A stretch of DNA of 64,000 nucleotides from Thermosynechococcus sp. CL-1 (GTDB lineage: Bacteria > Cyanobacteriota > Cyanobacteriia > Thermosynechococcales > Thermosynechococcaceae), in NCBI RefSeq assembly GCF_008386235.1, contig NZ_CP040671.1, positions 310,001-374,000 of the forward strand, in the 5' to 3' direction. The notes beneath the pieces were generated by a model. That model saw only the letters and a program-made list of their open reading frames with translations. It was not told the origin of the DNA and did not search any database. The stretch's first letter is position 1. Each line of letters opens with the position of its first letter. The position numbers and the translations under genes are program-made. Positions 17,444-27,810 of this stretch are shown piece by piece.

Positions 17444-18103
17444 ATGGGATTCTTCGGATTCAAAAAGTTGACAATGCCTAGCCCCAGTGCCGCTCTACCC
17501 GGCCGAGCAGAACCCATGCCCGTGCCAGAGGCTCATCTTGTGAATGGTCATCCCCTCACCCCTCCCTATCCCGAAGGCATGGAGTTAGCCATGTTTGGTA
17601 TGGGCTGTTTTTGGGGAGCTGAGCGCAAGTTTTGGCAGGTGCCGGGGGTCTATGTCACCGCTGTGGGCTATGCTGGCGGCTATACCCCCAATCCCACCTA
17701 TGAGGAGGTGTGCACGGGCATGACAGGTCACAACGAGGTGGTGCGCGTGGTCTTTGACCCCCAGAAGGTGACCTATGAAGAATTGCTGAAGGTCTTTTGG
17801 GAAAACCATGACCCCACCCAAGGCATGCGCCAAGGCAATGATGTGGGGACGCAGTATCGCTCCGGTATTTACTACTATTCCCCTGAGCAAAAAGCCCTTG
17901 CCGAGGCCAGTCGCGATCGCTACCAAGCAGCCCTAAAAGCCGCCGGTTATGGCACGATCACCACTGAAATTCTACCAGCGCCCGAATTTTACTTTGCCGA
18001 ACCCTACCACCAGCAATATCTCCATCGCAATGTCAATGGCTACTGCGGCCTTGGAGGCACAAAGGTGCCCTACGAACTGATGAGCGCCACCCCTAGCGCC
18101 TAG
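17444..18103 (+). CDS. msrA: Peptide-methionine (S)-S-oxide reductase MsrA
   Basis: Repairs methionine-S-sulfoxide in proteins using thioredoxin. The 219-residue protein has an unconserved N-terminal extension of about 45 residues. The catalytic motif GMGCFWGAE follows, with Cys near residue 52, and then VGYAGG. The substrate-pocket segment EVVRVVFDP and the family [11 protein letters not shown] segment are also present. The C-terminal [11 protein letters not shown] carries a likely resolving cysteine. It converges on the pentapeptide gene and the two reading frames overlap by four bases. Confidence 0.94.
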   Translation: MGFFGFKKLTMPSPSAALPGRAEPMPVPEAHLVNGHPLTPPYPEGMELAMFGMGCFWGAERKFWQVPGVYVTAVGYAGGYTPNPTYEEVCTGMTGHNEVVRVVFDPQKVTYEELLKVFWENHDPTQGMRQGNDVGTQYRSGIYYYSPEQKALAEASRDRYQAALKAAGYGTITTEILPAPEFYFAEPYHQQYLHRNVNGYCGLGGTKVPYELMSATPSA

Positions 18104-18648
18104 TGGAGATTGAGGCGATAGGGCATACGGGGACGGTAAGCATCGCTAAAGTTGGTCTGACTGACAGTGGCATTGTTTAACCGTGCCCACTGCATATTGG
18201 CTTGCTCAAAAGTGGCACCGTTGAGATTGGCGCGGCGAAAATCCCCATAGCGGACATCGGCTCCCGTTAAGTTGCTGTTGTTGAAATTGGCACGGCGGGC
18301 ACGACTATGGCGCAAAATCGCACGGCTCAGGTTAGCACCACTGAGATTGGCCTGTTCTAGGTTAGTTCGTTCTAAATAAGCGGCGGTGAGGTTGGCATTA
18401 CTCAGATTCGTCCCGACCAAATTGGCCACCATGAGGTTAGTATCTTGGAGGTTGGCGCCCTGAAGATTGGCGCCGCGCAAATTTGCCCCTGCTAAGTTAT
18501 AGCCCCGTAAATCGACATTCCGCAGATCACAGCCGGGACAAGCATTGGTTTGCACCAGTTGCTGCATGGGGGAGGGCATGGCAAAAGCAGCACCGCTGGT
18601 AAGCGCCGCACTAATCATTGCTGTTGCGATGAATGCTTGCTGGTTCAC
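18100..18648 (-). CDS. Exported pentapeptide-repeat protein
   Basis: A 182-residue protein with an N-terminal signal peptide of about 25 residues, so it is probably periplasmic or lumenal. Twenty-odd A(D/N)LxX repeats run from about residue 45 to 165, which should fold as a right-handed quadrilateral beta-helix. Two cysteines (ACPGC) sit just before the repeats. GTG 18648 lies eight bases after an AGGAGG; a second GTG two codons earlier is too close to that site. The function is unknown, as for most of the family. Confidence 0.85.
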   Translation of the reverse strand: MNQQAFIATAMISAALTSGAAFAMPSPMQQLVQTNACPGCDLRNVDLRGYNLAGANLRGANLQGANLQDTNLMVANLVGTNLSNANLTAAYLERTNLEQANLSGANLSRAILRHSRARRANFNNSNLTGADVRYGDFRRANLNGATFEQANMQWARLNNATVSQTNFSDAYRPRMPYRLNLH

Positions 18649-18691
18649 ATTCACATCCTCCTGCCACGCTAGAGAGACTTTAGCACAAGTC

Positions 18692-19249
18692 CTAGGAATT
18701 TAGCCGTTGGCGGCGGGAGCGCTGATGTCGTTGTTGCCAATCCTTAGCACTGCGAACGGCCAACCACAACAGGAGTAAGGCAATTAACCCGCCCTGCTTG
18801 GGTGCCCTGAGGGCAAATAAAATTAACAGCATACACAGGATATCCTGCCCGACAATCACCCAGCGGGGTAACTTCCCCAGCCGATAAAACCAACCCACCT
18901 GCACCAATTGCAACACAAAGGCAAAAAGACCACTCAGGGTACCAATGAGCCACTGCGGTGTCTCTGTTGCTGTTGCCACGGTCATGCCAAGGAGGGCACC
19001 CACAAGGGGGCTAAAGCACAGTTGTACAAGGATAATCAGGCGGTAGCCCCAGACATTGCGGGACAGGAAGATCTCCAGAAACGACCAAGCGGCTAACACA
19101 CCAACCACGCCATAGGGGGAAAAATGGCGCAGTAAAGGCACCTGTGACCACAGTTGTTCCCCCTGCAATAGACCAATCAACAGGAGGGGCAGTGCCAGTC
19201 GTAGCCCGCCGGCCGCTGCTGCTGAAAGAATCGCTAGAACTTCTAGCAT
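18692..19249 (-). CDS. DUF4126 family membrane protein
   Basis: Polytopic membrane protein of 185 residues with about five hydrophobic segments. The start LAILSAAAAGGLRLALPLLLIGLL is split by small residues as in DUF4126 proteins. The function is unknown. ATG 19249 lies inside the last seven bases of aroK, so the two genes overlap and are probably translationally coupled. The longer frame from 19303 would place 18 non-membrane residues within aroK and is rejected. It ends 43 bp upstream of the pentapeptide gene on the same strand. Confidence 0.75.
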   Translation of the reverse strand: MLEVLAILSAAAAGGLRLALPLLLIGLLQGEQLWSQVPLLRHFSPYGVVGVLAAWSFLEIFLSRNVWGYRLIILVQLCFSPLVGALLGMTVATATETPQWLIGTLSGLFAFVLQLVQVGWFYRLGKLPRWVIVGQDILCMLLILFALRAPKQGGLIALLLLWLAVRSAKDWQQRHQRSRRQRLNS

Positions 19250-19797
19250 GATGGCTCTATGGGTTTCAAGATATTGGGGAGGGTTTCCCACAGGCGATCG
19301 CACACCGTTTGCGGGGTATCCTCAGCCGTAATCGCCAGTTCTAAATCCGCCTGCGCATAGAGGTATTGACGCGCTTGCAGCAGTTCACTCAAGCGTTCCT
19401 CAAGGGGCTGATCCTGCAACAGGGGACGTTCCTGATCTTGGCGCAGGCGCTGACAGAGCACCGCAAGGGGGACATGAAGCCAGACGACAATGCCATGGCG
19501 CAAATAACTCCAGTTCATCGGGTTGAGGACAATGCCGCCACCGGTGGCCACGACCAAATGATGGTAACTAGAGACTTGTGCTAAGACCTGTTGTTCCAAC
19601 TCCCGAAAAGCAGCCTCCCCCTCTTGGGCAAAGATCTCGCGAATCGGTCGTTGGCGAAACTCCGTAATCACTGCATCTGTATCCACAAACCCGTAGCCCA
19701 AACGTTGGGCCAGTATCCGACCCGTAGTGGTTTTACCGGCACCCATCATGCCCACAAGATAGATATTGACTCCCCCAAGGCGTTCTTGCAGTTCCAT
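19243..19797 (-). CDS. aroK: Shikimate kinase
   Basis: Phosphorylates shikimate at O-3 in aromatic amino-acid synthesis. The 184-residue protein has the P-loop GMMGAGKTTTGR near residue 17 and the FVDTD magnesium motif near residue 37. Shikimate-binding FRELE and VATGGGIVLNP follow, and the lid arginine lies in RPLL near residue 123. The length is normal for the family. It starts at ATG 19797 and diverges from the J-domain gene, whose ATG lies 70 bp away. A seven-base overlap joins it to the DUF4126 gene downstream. Confidence 0.95.
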   Translation of the reverse strand: MELQERLGGVNIYLVGMMGAGKTTTGRILAQRLGYGFVDTDAVITEFRQRPIREIFAQEGEAAFRELEQQVLAQVSSYHHLVVATGGGIVLNPMNWSYLRHGIVVWLHVPLAVLCQRLRQDQERPLLQDQPLEERLSELLQARQYLYAQADLELAITAEDTPQTVCDRLWETLPNILKPIEPSC

Positions 19798-19866
19798 AGA
19801 TAACCATTTCTCGACACCGCCAAATCAGCACTTTAACCTAAATATGGAGGTCTTCTCACCATTTCG

Positions 19867-20511
19867 ATGTCCCAGCCCAATCCCTACGTGACACTACAGG
19901 TGGCAGTAACGGCGACCCAAGCCGAGATTAAGGCCGCTTATCGCCGCTTAGTCAAGCAGTATCACCCCGACTACCATCCTAGCGATCGCTCCAGCCATGA
20001 GCGGATGGCCGCCATTAACGCCGCCTATGAAATCTTGGGGGATGAGCAGTGTCGGCAGGCCTATGATGCCCAGCACCGTGTCCAGCAAACAACCGCTAAG
20101 CCTGATGTGCAGCGTTCCCAAGCGGCCGATCGCGAGCTAGAGCAATGGCTGACCCTCACCTACAACCCCGTGAGTCGGATTATTGAAGCGGTCTTGCGAT
20201 CGCTCCCCCGCCAGATTGATGCCCTTGCGGCTGATCCCTTTGATGATGACCTCATGGATCACTTCCTTACCTACTTGCAGGACTGTCGTCGCGCCCTCAC
20301 CCGCGCCCGCTATACGTTCCAAGCCCAACCCAACCCCGCTGCTGTGGCCAAGGTGGCAGCCCACCTCTATTACTGTTTGAATCAACTGGTGGATGGTCTT
20401 GATGAGCTAGAGCAATTTAGCCACAGTTACGACGATCGCTATTTGCATACGGGGCAGGAACTCTTTCGCATTGCCCATCGCCTCTTCGCAGAGTGTCGGC
20501 TTGTCCGCTAA
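19867..20511 (+). CDS. J-domain protein
   Basis: Hsp70 co-chaperone-type protein of 214 residues. Residues 4-68 form a J-domain with the HPD motif (QYHPDYH) near residue 36 and the usual [12 protein letters not shown] helix IV. There is no Gly/Phe region and no zinc domain, so it is a class C J-protein. Residues 85-214 are helical and of unknown role; they may select clients or a location. It is followed by ilvN on the same strand with a 49-bp gap. Confidence 0.88.
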   Translation: MSQPNPYVTLQVAVTATQAEIKAAYRRLVKQYHPDYHPSDRSSHERMAAINAAYEILGDEQCRQAYDAQHRVQQTTAKPDVQRSQAADRELEQWLTLTYNPVSRIIEAVLRSLPRQIDALAADPFDDDLMDHFLTYLQDCRRALTRARYTFQAQPNPAAVAKVAAHLYYCLNQLVDGLDELEQFSHSYDDRYLHTGQELFRIAHRLFAECRLVR

Positions 20512-20560
20512 ACTGGAAAGAATCAGCATCCCAGCATGGCAGCAAGATCTAGCATCAGTT

Positions 20561-21079
20561 ATGAAACATACCCTATCGGTTTTAGTGGAAGATGAGGCGG
20601 GTGTGCTCACTCGCATTGCCGGTTTATTTGCGCGGCGTGGCTTTAACATTGAGAGCTTAGCGGTAGGCCCTGCGGAGCAAATTGGCATCTCCCGCATTAC
20701 GATGGTCGTGCCCGGCGACGATGCCATCATTGAGCAATTGACCAAGCAACTCTACAAGCTGATCAATGTCCTCAAGGTGCAGGATATTACCACGATTCCC
20801 TGTGTGGAACGGGAACTGATGCTCTTGAAGGTGAATGCCACCGCCAGCACCCGCTCTGAAATTCTTGAGCTGGTACAAATCTTCCGTGCCAAGGTGGTGG
20901 ATGTGTCCGATGATTCCCTGACTATTGAGGTGTCGGGTGACCCCGGCAAGATGGTGGCCATTGTCCAAATGCTCAATAAATTTGGGATTCGCGAAATTGC
21001 CCGCACCGGGAAGATTGCCCTTGTGCGCGAGTCCGGGGTGAATACGGAATACCTGAAGTCCTTGGAGGCACGGGTCTAA
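20561..21079 (+). CDS. ilvN: Acetolactate synthase small (regulatory) subunit
   Basis: Regulatory subunit of acetohydroxyacid synthase, which confers valine feedback control on the first common step of branched-chain amino-acid synthesis. The 172-residue protein has an N-terminal ACT domain ([20 protein letters not shown]) and the family's NIESLAVGP segment. The C-terminal ALS_ss_C domain starts near residue 85. ATG 20561 matches the family N-terminus; 30 extra residues upstream do not belong. Its stop codon abuts the start of the next gene. The large subunit is elsewhere. Confidence 0.95.
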   Translation: MKHTLSVLVEDEAGVLTRIAGLFARRGFNIESLAVGPAEQIGISRITMVVPGDDAIIEQLTKQLYKLINVLKVQDITTIPCVERELMLLKVNATASTRSEILELVQIFRAKVVDVSDDSLTIEVSGDPGKMVAIVQMLNKFGIREIARTGKIALVRESGVNTEYLKSLEARV

Positions 21080-22285
21080 TTGGCGGGGAAGTATCGCTGG
21101 TTATTACTTGCACTAGGGGCGATCGCCCTCAGTAGCTGTACCGCAACGGAGTCTCCCTCAGTAAGCAACAATTCATTACCCCTTGGGGTTGCCCTCGCTC
21201 AAACCGGTAATGCTGCTCTCTACGGCCAAGAGGCTCTACAGGGGGTGCAAGTCGCCGGGGAGTTTTTCAACCAAGCCGGCCAGATCAAGGGGCAGACCCT
21301 ACGGCTGGTGATTCAGGATACCGGCAGTGATGAAGCGGGGGCAGTGAATGTTTTTCAAACCTTAATCAATCGCGATCGCGTGATTGGCATTGTTGGCCCC
21401 ACCCTCTCGCAGCAGGCTTTTAGTGCCGATCCTATTGCCGAGCAGGCTGGTGTCCCCGTGGTGGCTCCTTCCAACACCGCCCGTGGCATTCCCGAAATCG
21501 GTGCCTTCATTAGTCGCGTCTCCGCAGGGGTGGATGTGGTGGCGCCCACGGCAATTCAAGCAGCCCTTGAGATTAATCCCAACATTCGCCGAGTGGCGGT
21601 CTTTTTTGCCCAAGACGATGCCTTTAGTCGCTCAGAAACTGAGATTTTTCAAAAGGCCATTCGCGAGAACCCCAAGCTTGAATTGGTGACTGTCCAGCAG
21701 ACCCAAACCACGGATACCAACTTCCAAGCCCAAATCAATGCCACCCTAAATCTCAAACCTGATCTAATTGTCATTTCTGGTTTGGCAGCAGACGGCGGTA
21801 ATCTCATTCGCCAACTACGGGAATTGGGCTACCAAGGCCTAATTTTGGGCGGGAATGGCGTCAACACAGTCAACCTCTTCCCCGTTTGTCGTCGCCTCTG
21901 CAATGGCGTTCTGGTGGCGCAGGCCTATAATCCCGAAAACCCCGATCCCATGAATGTCAAGTTTCGCGACGCCTTTGCAGCCAAATATCGTCAAGCCCCC
22001 TCTCAATTCAGTGCTCAAGCCTTTACGGCAGTTCAAGTCTTTGCGGACTCCTTGGCACGACTGTCTCAAGAAAAGAACCTGTCGGAATTGCCCCTTGCTG
22101 ATTTGCGTCAGGCCTTGAATCAAGAGATTCTCAAGGGAGTCTATGAAACCCCCCTTGGGGAAATTCGCTTTACCCCTGAAGGCGAAGTGCTGCAACGCTT
22201 CTTTTACGTTGGCCAGATTGAGATGAGTGAGGATGGCCAGAGTGGGAAGTTTAGTTTGGTGAAAAAAGTTGAACGCCAACCCTAA
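21080..22285 (+). CDS. Branched-chain amino-acid-type ABC binding lipoprotein
   Basis: Periplasmic type I binding protein of 401 residues (LivJ/UrtA/NatB-like receptor-ligand fold). The N-terminus is a lipoprotein signal with lipobox LSSC near residue 20. Two lobes follow, with typical segments such as [20 protein letters not shown] and [11 protein letters not shown]. It starts with TTG 21080 immediately after the ilvN stop, which implies coupled translation. No permease or ATPase gene follows. Ligands in this family include amino acids, urea and short amides, so the ilvN linkage makes a branched-chain ligand only plausible. Confidence 0.87.
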   Translation: MAGKYRWLLLALGAIALSSCTATESPSVSNNSLPLGVALAQTGNAALYGQEALQGVQVAGEFFNQAGQIKGQTLRLVIQDTGSDEAGAVNVFQTLINRDRVIGIVGPTLSQQAFSADPIAEQAGVPVVAPSNTARGIPEIGAFISRVSAGVDVVAPTAIQAALEINPNIRRVAVFFAQDDAFSRSETEIFQKAIRENPKLELVTVQQTQTTDTNFQAQINATLNLKPDLIVISGLAADGGNLIRQLRELGYQGLILGGNGVNTVNLFPVCRRLCNGVLVAQAYNPENPDPMNVKFRDAFAAKYRQAPSQFSAQAFTAVQVFADSLARLSQEKNLSELPLADLRQALNQEILKGVYETPLGEIRFTPEGEVLQRFFYVGQIEMSEDGQSGKFSLVKKVERQP

Positions 22286-23631
22286 CGGGCAACTAACTCA
22301 GCAGCTTCACGAGGTTTCTTACTGCGCCAAAGGAGACGAATGGGGGTGCCTCGAAATCCCAGTTGTTGGCGAATTTGCCCTTCAATGTAGCGGCGATAGT
22401 TGTCCTTGAAGAGTTTGGCATCGTTGACAAAAATCGCAAATGTTGGCGGCTGGGTGGCCACTTGGGTGGCGTAGTAGATTTTCCCCTGGCGACCTTGACG
22501 AGTCGCGGGGGGCGTGTGCCAGCGCAGAGCTTCTTGAATCACTTCATTGACCACTGCCGTACTGACCCGGCGCCGATGTTGTTCAACCGCCGCATCCACA
22601 GCGGCAAAAATTTTCTCGAGGCGTTGACCTGTCTTTGCGCTCACAAAGAGAGCCTCTGCCCACTCCAGAAAATGCAGCCGCTGATACAGGCGATCGCGAT
22701 AGGTATTGATCGTATAGGTATCCTTTTCGGGAACGGCATCCCACTTGTTCATAATCAGCACACAGGCACGCCCCTGATCGGCAATGTGACCGGCAAGGCG
22801 TTGATCCTGCTCGGTAATTTCTTCCAAGGCATCTAAAACCAGAAGCACCACATCAGAGCGATGAATGGCCTTAAAAGCTCGGTGGACGCTAAACATCTCA
22901 GGCCCGTAGGCCACATGACTCCGCTTACGAATGCCGGCGGTATCAATGAAGCGGTACTGGGTGCCATTGTGTTCAATCACGGTATCAATGGCGTCACGGG
23001 TGGTACCTGAAATCGGACTGACAATAGCGCGATCGCTCCCAATCAAGGCATTGAGCAAACTGGATTTGCCCACATTGGGACGCCCAGCAATGGCCACCTG
23101 AATTTCCGGCGCCTCGGGGAGCGTTGCCACTGCGGGTAAGTGGGTCATCAACTGATCCAGCAATTCCCCCGTACCGCTGCCATGAATACTGGAAATGGGG
23201 TAGGGTTCCCCTAGACCCAGCGCCCAAAATTCTGCCGCCTGCGCCTGACCCATTTGAGGAGATTCGCATTTGTTGACCGCCAGTAAAACAGGAACAGGAT
23301 GCTGTCGCAACCAAGCCGCAATCTCATAGTCCAGGGCAGTGGGTCCTGCTTGGCCATCTACCACTAAAATTGCAGCTGTTGCCTCCTGCAGAGCCAGTTC
23401 CGCCTGTTGGCGAATCAGGGGGAGAAACTCACTGTCATCGTCAAAGACGAGTCCGCCGGTATCCACCACCAAGAACTCCCGATCGCGCCAAAAGGCTGGG
23501 CGGTAGGTGCGATCGCGGGTTACACCGGGCTGATCGTGGACAATGGCATCCCGTTCCCCGGCCAAGCGATTGACAAAGGTGGACTTGCCCACATTGGGGC
23601 GTCCTACAACGGCAACAACGGGCAAAGCCAT
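22282..23631 (-). CDS. der: Ribosome-assembly GTPase Der (EngA)
   Basis: Double-GTPase needed for 50S subunit maturation. The 449-residue protein has two G domains. The first opens [16 protein letters not shown] near residue 8, with DTGG and NKCE. The second opens [16 protein letters not shown] near residue 180, with DTAG and NKWD. A C-terminal KH-like domain begins near residue 350. ATG 23631 gives the standard N-terminus; the 30 upstream codons of the longer frame are spurious. It lies 43 bp downstream of petG on the same strand, and its end overlaps the convergent binding-protein gene by four bases. Confidence 0.96.
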   Translation of the reverse strand: MALPVVAVVGRPNVGKSTFVNRLAGERDAIVHDQPGVTRDRTYRPAFWRDREFLVVDTGGLVFDDDSEFLPLIRQQAELALQEATAAILVVDGQAGPTALDYEIAAWLRQHPVPVLLAVNKCESPQMGQAQAAEFWALGLGEPYPISSIHGSGTGELLDQLMTHLPAVATLPEAPEIQVAIAGRPNVGKSSLLNALIGSDRAIVSPISGTTRDAIDTVIEHNGTQYRFIDTAGIRKRSHVAYGPEMFSVHRAFKAIHRSDVVLLVLDALEEITEQDQRLAGHIADQGRACVLIMNKWDAVPEKDTYTINTYRDRLYQRLHFLEWAEALFVSAKTGQRLEKIFAAVDAAVEQHRRRVSTAVVNEVIQEALRWHTPPATRQGRQGKIYYATQVATQPPTFAIFVNDAKLFKDNYRRYIEGQIRQQLGFRGTPIRLLWRSKKPREAAELVAR

Positions 23632-23674
23632 AGGCGTGTTGTTTGCAGAATCAGGCTTTAGTTTACCCCTCAAC

Positions 23675-23788
23675 CTAGGTCTCAAATTGACTGCCGCGCT
23701 TGTACTGCTGGTAGGCAGCAAAGAACAAGCCCGCTAATGTGACTGGAATTAGCCCCAGCACAATGCCACACAGTAAAGGTTCAATCAT
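23675..23788 (-). CDS. petG: Cytochrome b6f complex subunit V, PetG
   Basis: A 37-residue single-helix thylakoid protein that stabilises the cytochrome b6f complex at its periphery. The translation begins [20 protein letters not shown], contains one membrane helix (residues 5-27), and ends in the basic-then-acidic tail [10 protein letters not shown]. This matches PetG in length and sequence. The start is ATG 23788 and the stop is at 23675-23677. It precedes der by 43 bp on the same strand, so they may be cotranscribed, and it diverges from the hybrid kinase gene. Confidence 0.95.
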   Translation of the reverse strand: MIEPLLCGIVLGLIPVTLAGLFFAAYQQYKRGSQFET

Positions 23789-23907
23789 GGCCTTACACCC
23801 CTTTTAACCATGAACTCCATTCCCCACGATACACTAATGAATGGGCGCTGTACCGGCATCTCCCTGTTGATCAGGAAAAATCATCCTCACCGCCAGCGAG
23901 AACGTCC

Positions 23908-26900
23908 ATGTTTCGCTTTCCTCTTTTCTCTTTCATTAAGTTATTTTTGCCCACAACAGCAGTCATTGCCGCTCTGTTAACACCCCTCTATTTTAGCCAA
24001 CGCCACGCCCTTCTTAAGGACTTACAACTGCAAGAGGAGTATAAACTAGAGCGCAGCCGGCTGCTCCTAAGAATGATCTTGGATGACGCGGTTGAAGAGT
24101 TGAGAGCTTTGATGGCACTGCAGGTGTTGTCTAATTTAATGGAGGCTTCTGCTGGGGAAGAGGCTCACGAAAAGGCAAAGGCAGGACTGGCAGCATGGCA
24201 ACGCCTCAAAAAACACTACGATCAATTTTATTTTTTTGATCCAGAGGGCAGGGTGCGTTTTCAGTGGCATGCAACACCCAAAGCGACGGATGCCGCTGCG
24301 ACCAAGACAATTGACCGCTACTGGCCTATCCTACAGCGATTGACCCCCAACCAGATTTTTATTTCCCCCTTGGATATAATAGAGGGCACTGGTATCAGCT
24401 TGGCTCAACCTGTTTTGTATATTGGGGTACCCCTGTACCAAAAAGCAGCACCAAGGGGGGTTTTGCTGGTTCGTTACCGCGCCAGCCACCTTCTCAATCA
24501 GTTGATCAACAATTGCAATCTAGGGAACAGCAGCTGTCTCCTAGCAGATGACCAAGGCTATTGGTTCATTGCAGAAAATAATCACCAAGAATGGGGATTC
24601 CATTATCCTGAGCGACAGCAGTTTACGATCCGCAATCAATATCCGCTGCTGTGGCAACAAATGCAACGACGGCCTCGAGGCAGCCTATTGAGCCCCCAGG
24701 GGCTATTTGTCTATCAAGCCTTTTTTCCCCTAAAGGCCAACTACCTCTCTGCTGATCGAGCAACCAATTCGGCTAGGGACTCGAGCAGCACCCGTTGGTG
24801 GCTGGTTTCGCGGCTTTCTGACACCCTGTTGGCGCAATACAGCCGCCGCCTCCACCAGGAGTTCCTTGTCCTCTTTGCTGCCCTATCCGTTTTGGCGGCT
24901 GGTGCTCTCTTGATCATTGCCCGCGATCGCCAGCGCAAAGAGCAATTGCGAGAACTCCTAAGGTCAAGTGAAGCGCGCTTTCGTAGTGTCAGCAAAATGG
25001 CGCCGGTGGGCATTTTTACTCTAGATGCCGAGGGACGACCCACCTTTTTGAATCAGGCACTTCTAGACCTGTTGGGCGTCAACAGTCTGGAGGAAGCCGA
25101 ACAACAGTGGATAGAACGCCTGCACCCTGAGGATCGCGATCGCGTCTTGAAGGCATGGGCCGGCTGCCAGCGAAAGAGGGTACCCCTCAACGAGCGCTTC
25201 CGGGTGGTTCAAGAAGACGGCAGTAGTCGCTGGATTAGGGCGCGGATTATTCCTCTGCAGCAAAGCCGTGGCAAAGATCGCTTTGTTGGCACCTGGGAAG
25301 ACATCTCCCAAATGATCCAGCAGCAGGAATTCCTAGAGCAAGCGCGTAGGGCTGCCGAGGAAGCCAGCCGGGCCAAGAGTGAATTTTTGGCCACCATGAG
25401 CCATGAAATTCGCACCCCAATGAATGCCATCATTGGCCTCACTGGATTAGTGCTGGATACCCCCCTCAATCCCCAACAGCGGGAATTTGTCAACACCATT
25501 CGCCTCAGTGGTGATGCCCTACTTGCCATCATCAATGATATTCTCGATTTCTCTAAGATTGAGTCGGGCAAGCTGCAGTTAGAGAGCTATCCCTTTAACC
25601 TGTGTAACTGCGTCGAAGAAGTCCTCGACCTTTTGGCCAGTCGAGCCAGCGATCGCCAGGTGGAACTAGCTGCCCATATTGAGCCAGGGATTCCCTATGA
25701 GGTCATTGGTGATATGGGGCGGCTGCGGCAGGTCTTGGTGAATCTCATGGGCAATGCCATCAAATTTACCCAAGGTGGCAATGTGACCCTCTACCTTAAG
25801 GGCATGCCTGCACCAATGAGCCAGTATGAGTTTATGCCCTGCTATTACTCCTACTGGTTTGCCATTCAGGATACGGGCATCGGCATTTCGCCAACGGGCA
25901 TGGCTCGCCTCTTTCAGCCCTTTATGCAAGTGGATGCCTCAACCACTCGGCACTACGGCGGCACAGGTTTGGGCCTTGTCATTTGTCAACGCCTTGTGGA
26001 GCATATGGGGGGGCAAATTTGGGTAGAAAGTAAAACGGCTACAGATCCTTTGGCCGTTGGCGGCACACCCCCAGCCAACTATGAATCGATCCCAATTGAA
26101 GAAAGTGGCTCTGTTTTTTACTTTACTGTCAAATTTCTCGTCAATCCGCGGGCCATTGCCAAAGAGAGCAGGGGGGTCGGCCATCTTGAAAATCGGCGCG
26201 TGCTCATTGTGGATGACAATGCCACCAACCGTCAAATTTTGGCCCTACAAACCAAAAACTGGAAAATGCACCCCCTTGTGGCTGAGAGTGGCCCCAAGGC
26301 CCTTGTGCTTCTTCAACAACAAGCCCTGCCGGATGTGGCCATTTTAGATCTGCAAATGCCGGAGATGGATGGCATTTCCCTTGCTCGTAAAATTCGCGCC
26401 ACCTACACGCAATTGCCCCTGATTCTGCTGACCTCCCTGGGCAATACACTGCCAGAGTCGGAAACTGCTTTATTCTCTGCCCTGATCAGCAAGCCGGTCA
26501 AACAGTCCACACTGTACAATGTCTTTAACCATTTATTTGGCCAAGAGCCGACAACGGTATCGCCTAAGCCAGCGGCTGCCCTATCCTTTGAAGACTTAAA
26601 AGCTGGTCTGCCGCCGCTGCGGATTCTCATTGCCGAGGACAACAAAGTCAATCAAATGGTGGCACTGCGCATCTTAGAAAAATTGGGCTATCGCGGTGAT
26701 ATTGCTGCCAATGGTTTGGAGGTGCTGGATGCGGTGCAACGGCAGCCCTACGATGTGATTTTGATGGATATGCAGATGCCGGAGATGGATGGGATAACGG
26801 CTACCCGTGAGGTGATTAATCTGTTTCAACAGCTGAACCAACCCCGTCCGCGAATTATTGCCATGACCGCCAATGCCATGGAGAGCGATCGCCAGCTTTG

Positions 26901-27003
26901 CTTGGATGCAGGTATGGATGACTATGTGAGCAAGCCCATTAACCTTGAAGACTTGGTGCGTGCCCTGCGTCAGTGCCATCCCCTCCAGACCTCAACAACT
27001 TAA
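23908..27003 (+). CDS. Hybrid sensor histidine kinase with two receiver domains
   Basis: Membrane sensor kinase of 1031 residues. A first helix lies at residues 10-28, an extracytoplasmic sensor of about 290 residues follows, and a second helix lies near 318-338. Next come a PAS domain (about 350-470) and HisKA with His499 in [12 protein letters not shown]. HATPase_c has N-box [17 protein letters not shown] and GGTGLGLVI. Two receiver domains follow, with Asp814 ([12 protein letters not shown]) and Asp954 ([12 protein letters not shown]). It has no HPt domain and no response-regulator neighbour, so its phosphotransfer target is elsewhere. The ligand is unknown. Confidence 0.93.
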   Translation: MFRFPLFSFIKLFLPTTAVIAALLTPLYFSQRHALLKDLQLQEEYKLERSRLLLRMILDDAVEELRALMALQVLSNLMEASAGEEAHEKAKAGLAAWQRLKKHYDQFYFFDPEGRVRFQWHATPKATDAAATKTIDRYWPILQRLTPNQIFISPLDIIEGTGISLAQPVLYIGVPLYQKAAPRGVLLVRYRASHLLNQLINNCNLGNSSCLLADDQGYWFIAENNHQEWGFHYPERQQFTIRNQYPLLWQQMQRRPRGSLLSPQGLFVYQAFFPLKANYLSADRATNSARDSSSTRWWLVSRLSDTLLAQYSRRLHQEFLVLFAALSVLAAGALLIIARDRQRKEQLRELLRSSEARFRSVSKMAPVGIFTLDAEGRPTFLNQALLDLLGVNSLEEAEQQWIERLHPEDRDRVLKAWAGCQRKRVPLNERFRVVQEDGSSRWIRARIIPLQQSRGKDRFVGTWEDISQMIQQQEFLEQARRAAEEASRAKSEFLATMSHEIRTPMNAIIGLTGLVLDTPLNPQQREFVNTIRLSGDALLAIINDILDFSKIESGKLQLESYPFNLCNCVEEVLDLLASRASDRQVELAAHIEPGIPYEVIGDMGRLRQVLVNLMGNAIKFTQGGNVTLYLKGMPAPMSQYEFMPCYYSYWFAIQDTGIGISPTGMARLFQPFMQVDASTTRHYGGTGLGLVICQRLVEHMGGQIWVESKTATDPLAVGGTPPANYESIPIEESGSVFYFTVKFLVNPRAIAKESRGVGHLENRRVLIVDDNATNRQILALQTKNWKMHPLVAESGPKALVLLQQQALPDVAILDLQMPEMDGISLARKIRATYTQLPLILLTSLGNTLPESETALFSALISKPVKQSTLYNVFNHLFGQEPTTVSPKPAAALSFEDLKAGLPPLRILIAEDNKVNQMVALRILEKLGYRGDIAANGLEVLDAVQRQPYDVILMDMQMPEMDGITATREVINLFQQLNQPRPRIIAMTANAMESDRQLCLDAGMDDYVSKPINLEDLVRALRQCHPLQTSTT

Positions 27004-27071
27004 CATTTAGCGATAGACTAAAGAGATAGATTAACGGGTTCTTAATTCCAGCTAGGAATAAATAATTATCT

Positions 27072-27323
27072 ATGGTTACCCCTGAACAACTGACCACCTT
27101 AATTCAATCCAGCTTGCCCGATGCCTTTGTGCAAGTGCAAGATTTGACCGGGGGTGGCGATCATTACGAAGCTGTAGTGGTCTCTGCCGCCTTTGAGGGT
27201 AAGCGACTGGTGCAGCAGCACCAATTGGTCTATAGCAGCCTTAAGGATCTCATGGCCAGCAATGAACTCCACGCCCTTGCCCTCAAGACCTATACCCCCC
27301 AGCAATGGGCACAACGCCAGTGA
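27072..27323 (+). CDS. BolA family protein
   Basis: An 83-residue BolA/IbaG-type protein. It shows the family's [27 protein letters not shown] pattern split around the conserved HYEAVVVS strand and the [15 protein letters not shown] helix. BolA proteins form a [2Fe-2S]-bridged pair with monothiol CGFS glutaredoxins, using a histidine as ligand. Such a glutaredoxin is encoded 62 bp downstream on the same strand. The role is probably iron-sulfur trafficking or iron sensing. Confidence 0.92.
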   Translation: MVTPEQLTTLIQSSLPDAFVQVQDLTGGGDHYEAVVVSAAFEGKRLVQQHQLVYSSLKDLMASNELHALALKTYTPQQWAQRQ

Positions 27324-27384
27324 TTTAGAATGCAATCTATTGCTGTTCTTTTGTAACTTGTGAACTCAAGAGGGAAAGCCAACG

Positions 27385-27708
27385 ATGACACCCGAACTCC
27401 ACGCCAAAATTGATCACCTCGTCAAAAGCAACAAAATCATTGTCTTTATGAAGGGCAGCAAGCTCATGCCCCAATGCGGGTTTTCCAACAATGCGGTGCA
27501 AATCCTGAATGCCCTCGGTGTTCCCTATGAAACGGTGGATGTCCTTGAGGATTTTGAGATTCGCCAAGGGATTAAGGAGTATTCCAACTGGCCAACGATT
27601 CCCCAAGTGTTTATCAATGGTGAGTTTATTGGTGGCTCGGACATTCTCATTGAGCTATACCAAAGTGGTGAGTTGCAACAACTGGTTGAGGTGGCCTTCG
27701 CTTCATAG
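27385..27708 (+). CDS. grxD: Monothiol glutaredoxin (Grx4/CGFS type)
   Basis: A 107-residue monothiol glutaredoxin that carries glutathione-ligated [2Fe-2S] clusters. The active site CGFS follows KLMPQ near residue 31. [19 protein letters not shown] near residue 68 holds the cis-proline and the glutathione-binding GG. The preceding KGSKLMP lysine-rich loop is typical of the class. It is paired with bolA upstream, its expected partner. A bidirectional hairpin lies about 35 bp after the stop, between this gene and the convergent hspA. Confidence 0.95.
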   Translation: MTPELHAKIDHLVKSNKIIVFMKGSKLMPQCGFSNNAVQILNALGVPYETVDVLEDFEIRQGIKEYSNWPTIPQVFINGEFIGGSDILIELYQSGELQQLVEVAFAS

Positions 27709-27732
27709 TTTTTGCTCACCTTCACTGACGCC

Positions 27733-27759
27733 CAAAATAAATCCCCCATTGCTGGGGGA
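27733..27759 (-). terminator. Rho-independent-type terminator for hspA
   Basis: A perfect 7-bp stem (TCCCCCA / TGGGGGA, loop of four bases, 27742-27759) is followed on the minus strand by TTTATTTTG. On the plus strand no T-run follows the hairpin, so it serves mainly hspA but may also slow transcripts from grxD. Confidence 0.6.
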
Positions 27760-27810
27760 GCTTCATCATCTGTTCAACAACCTTGACCGTTTGGCCGAGA
27801 GAATGGCGGA

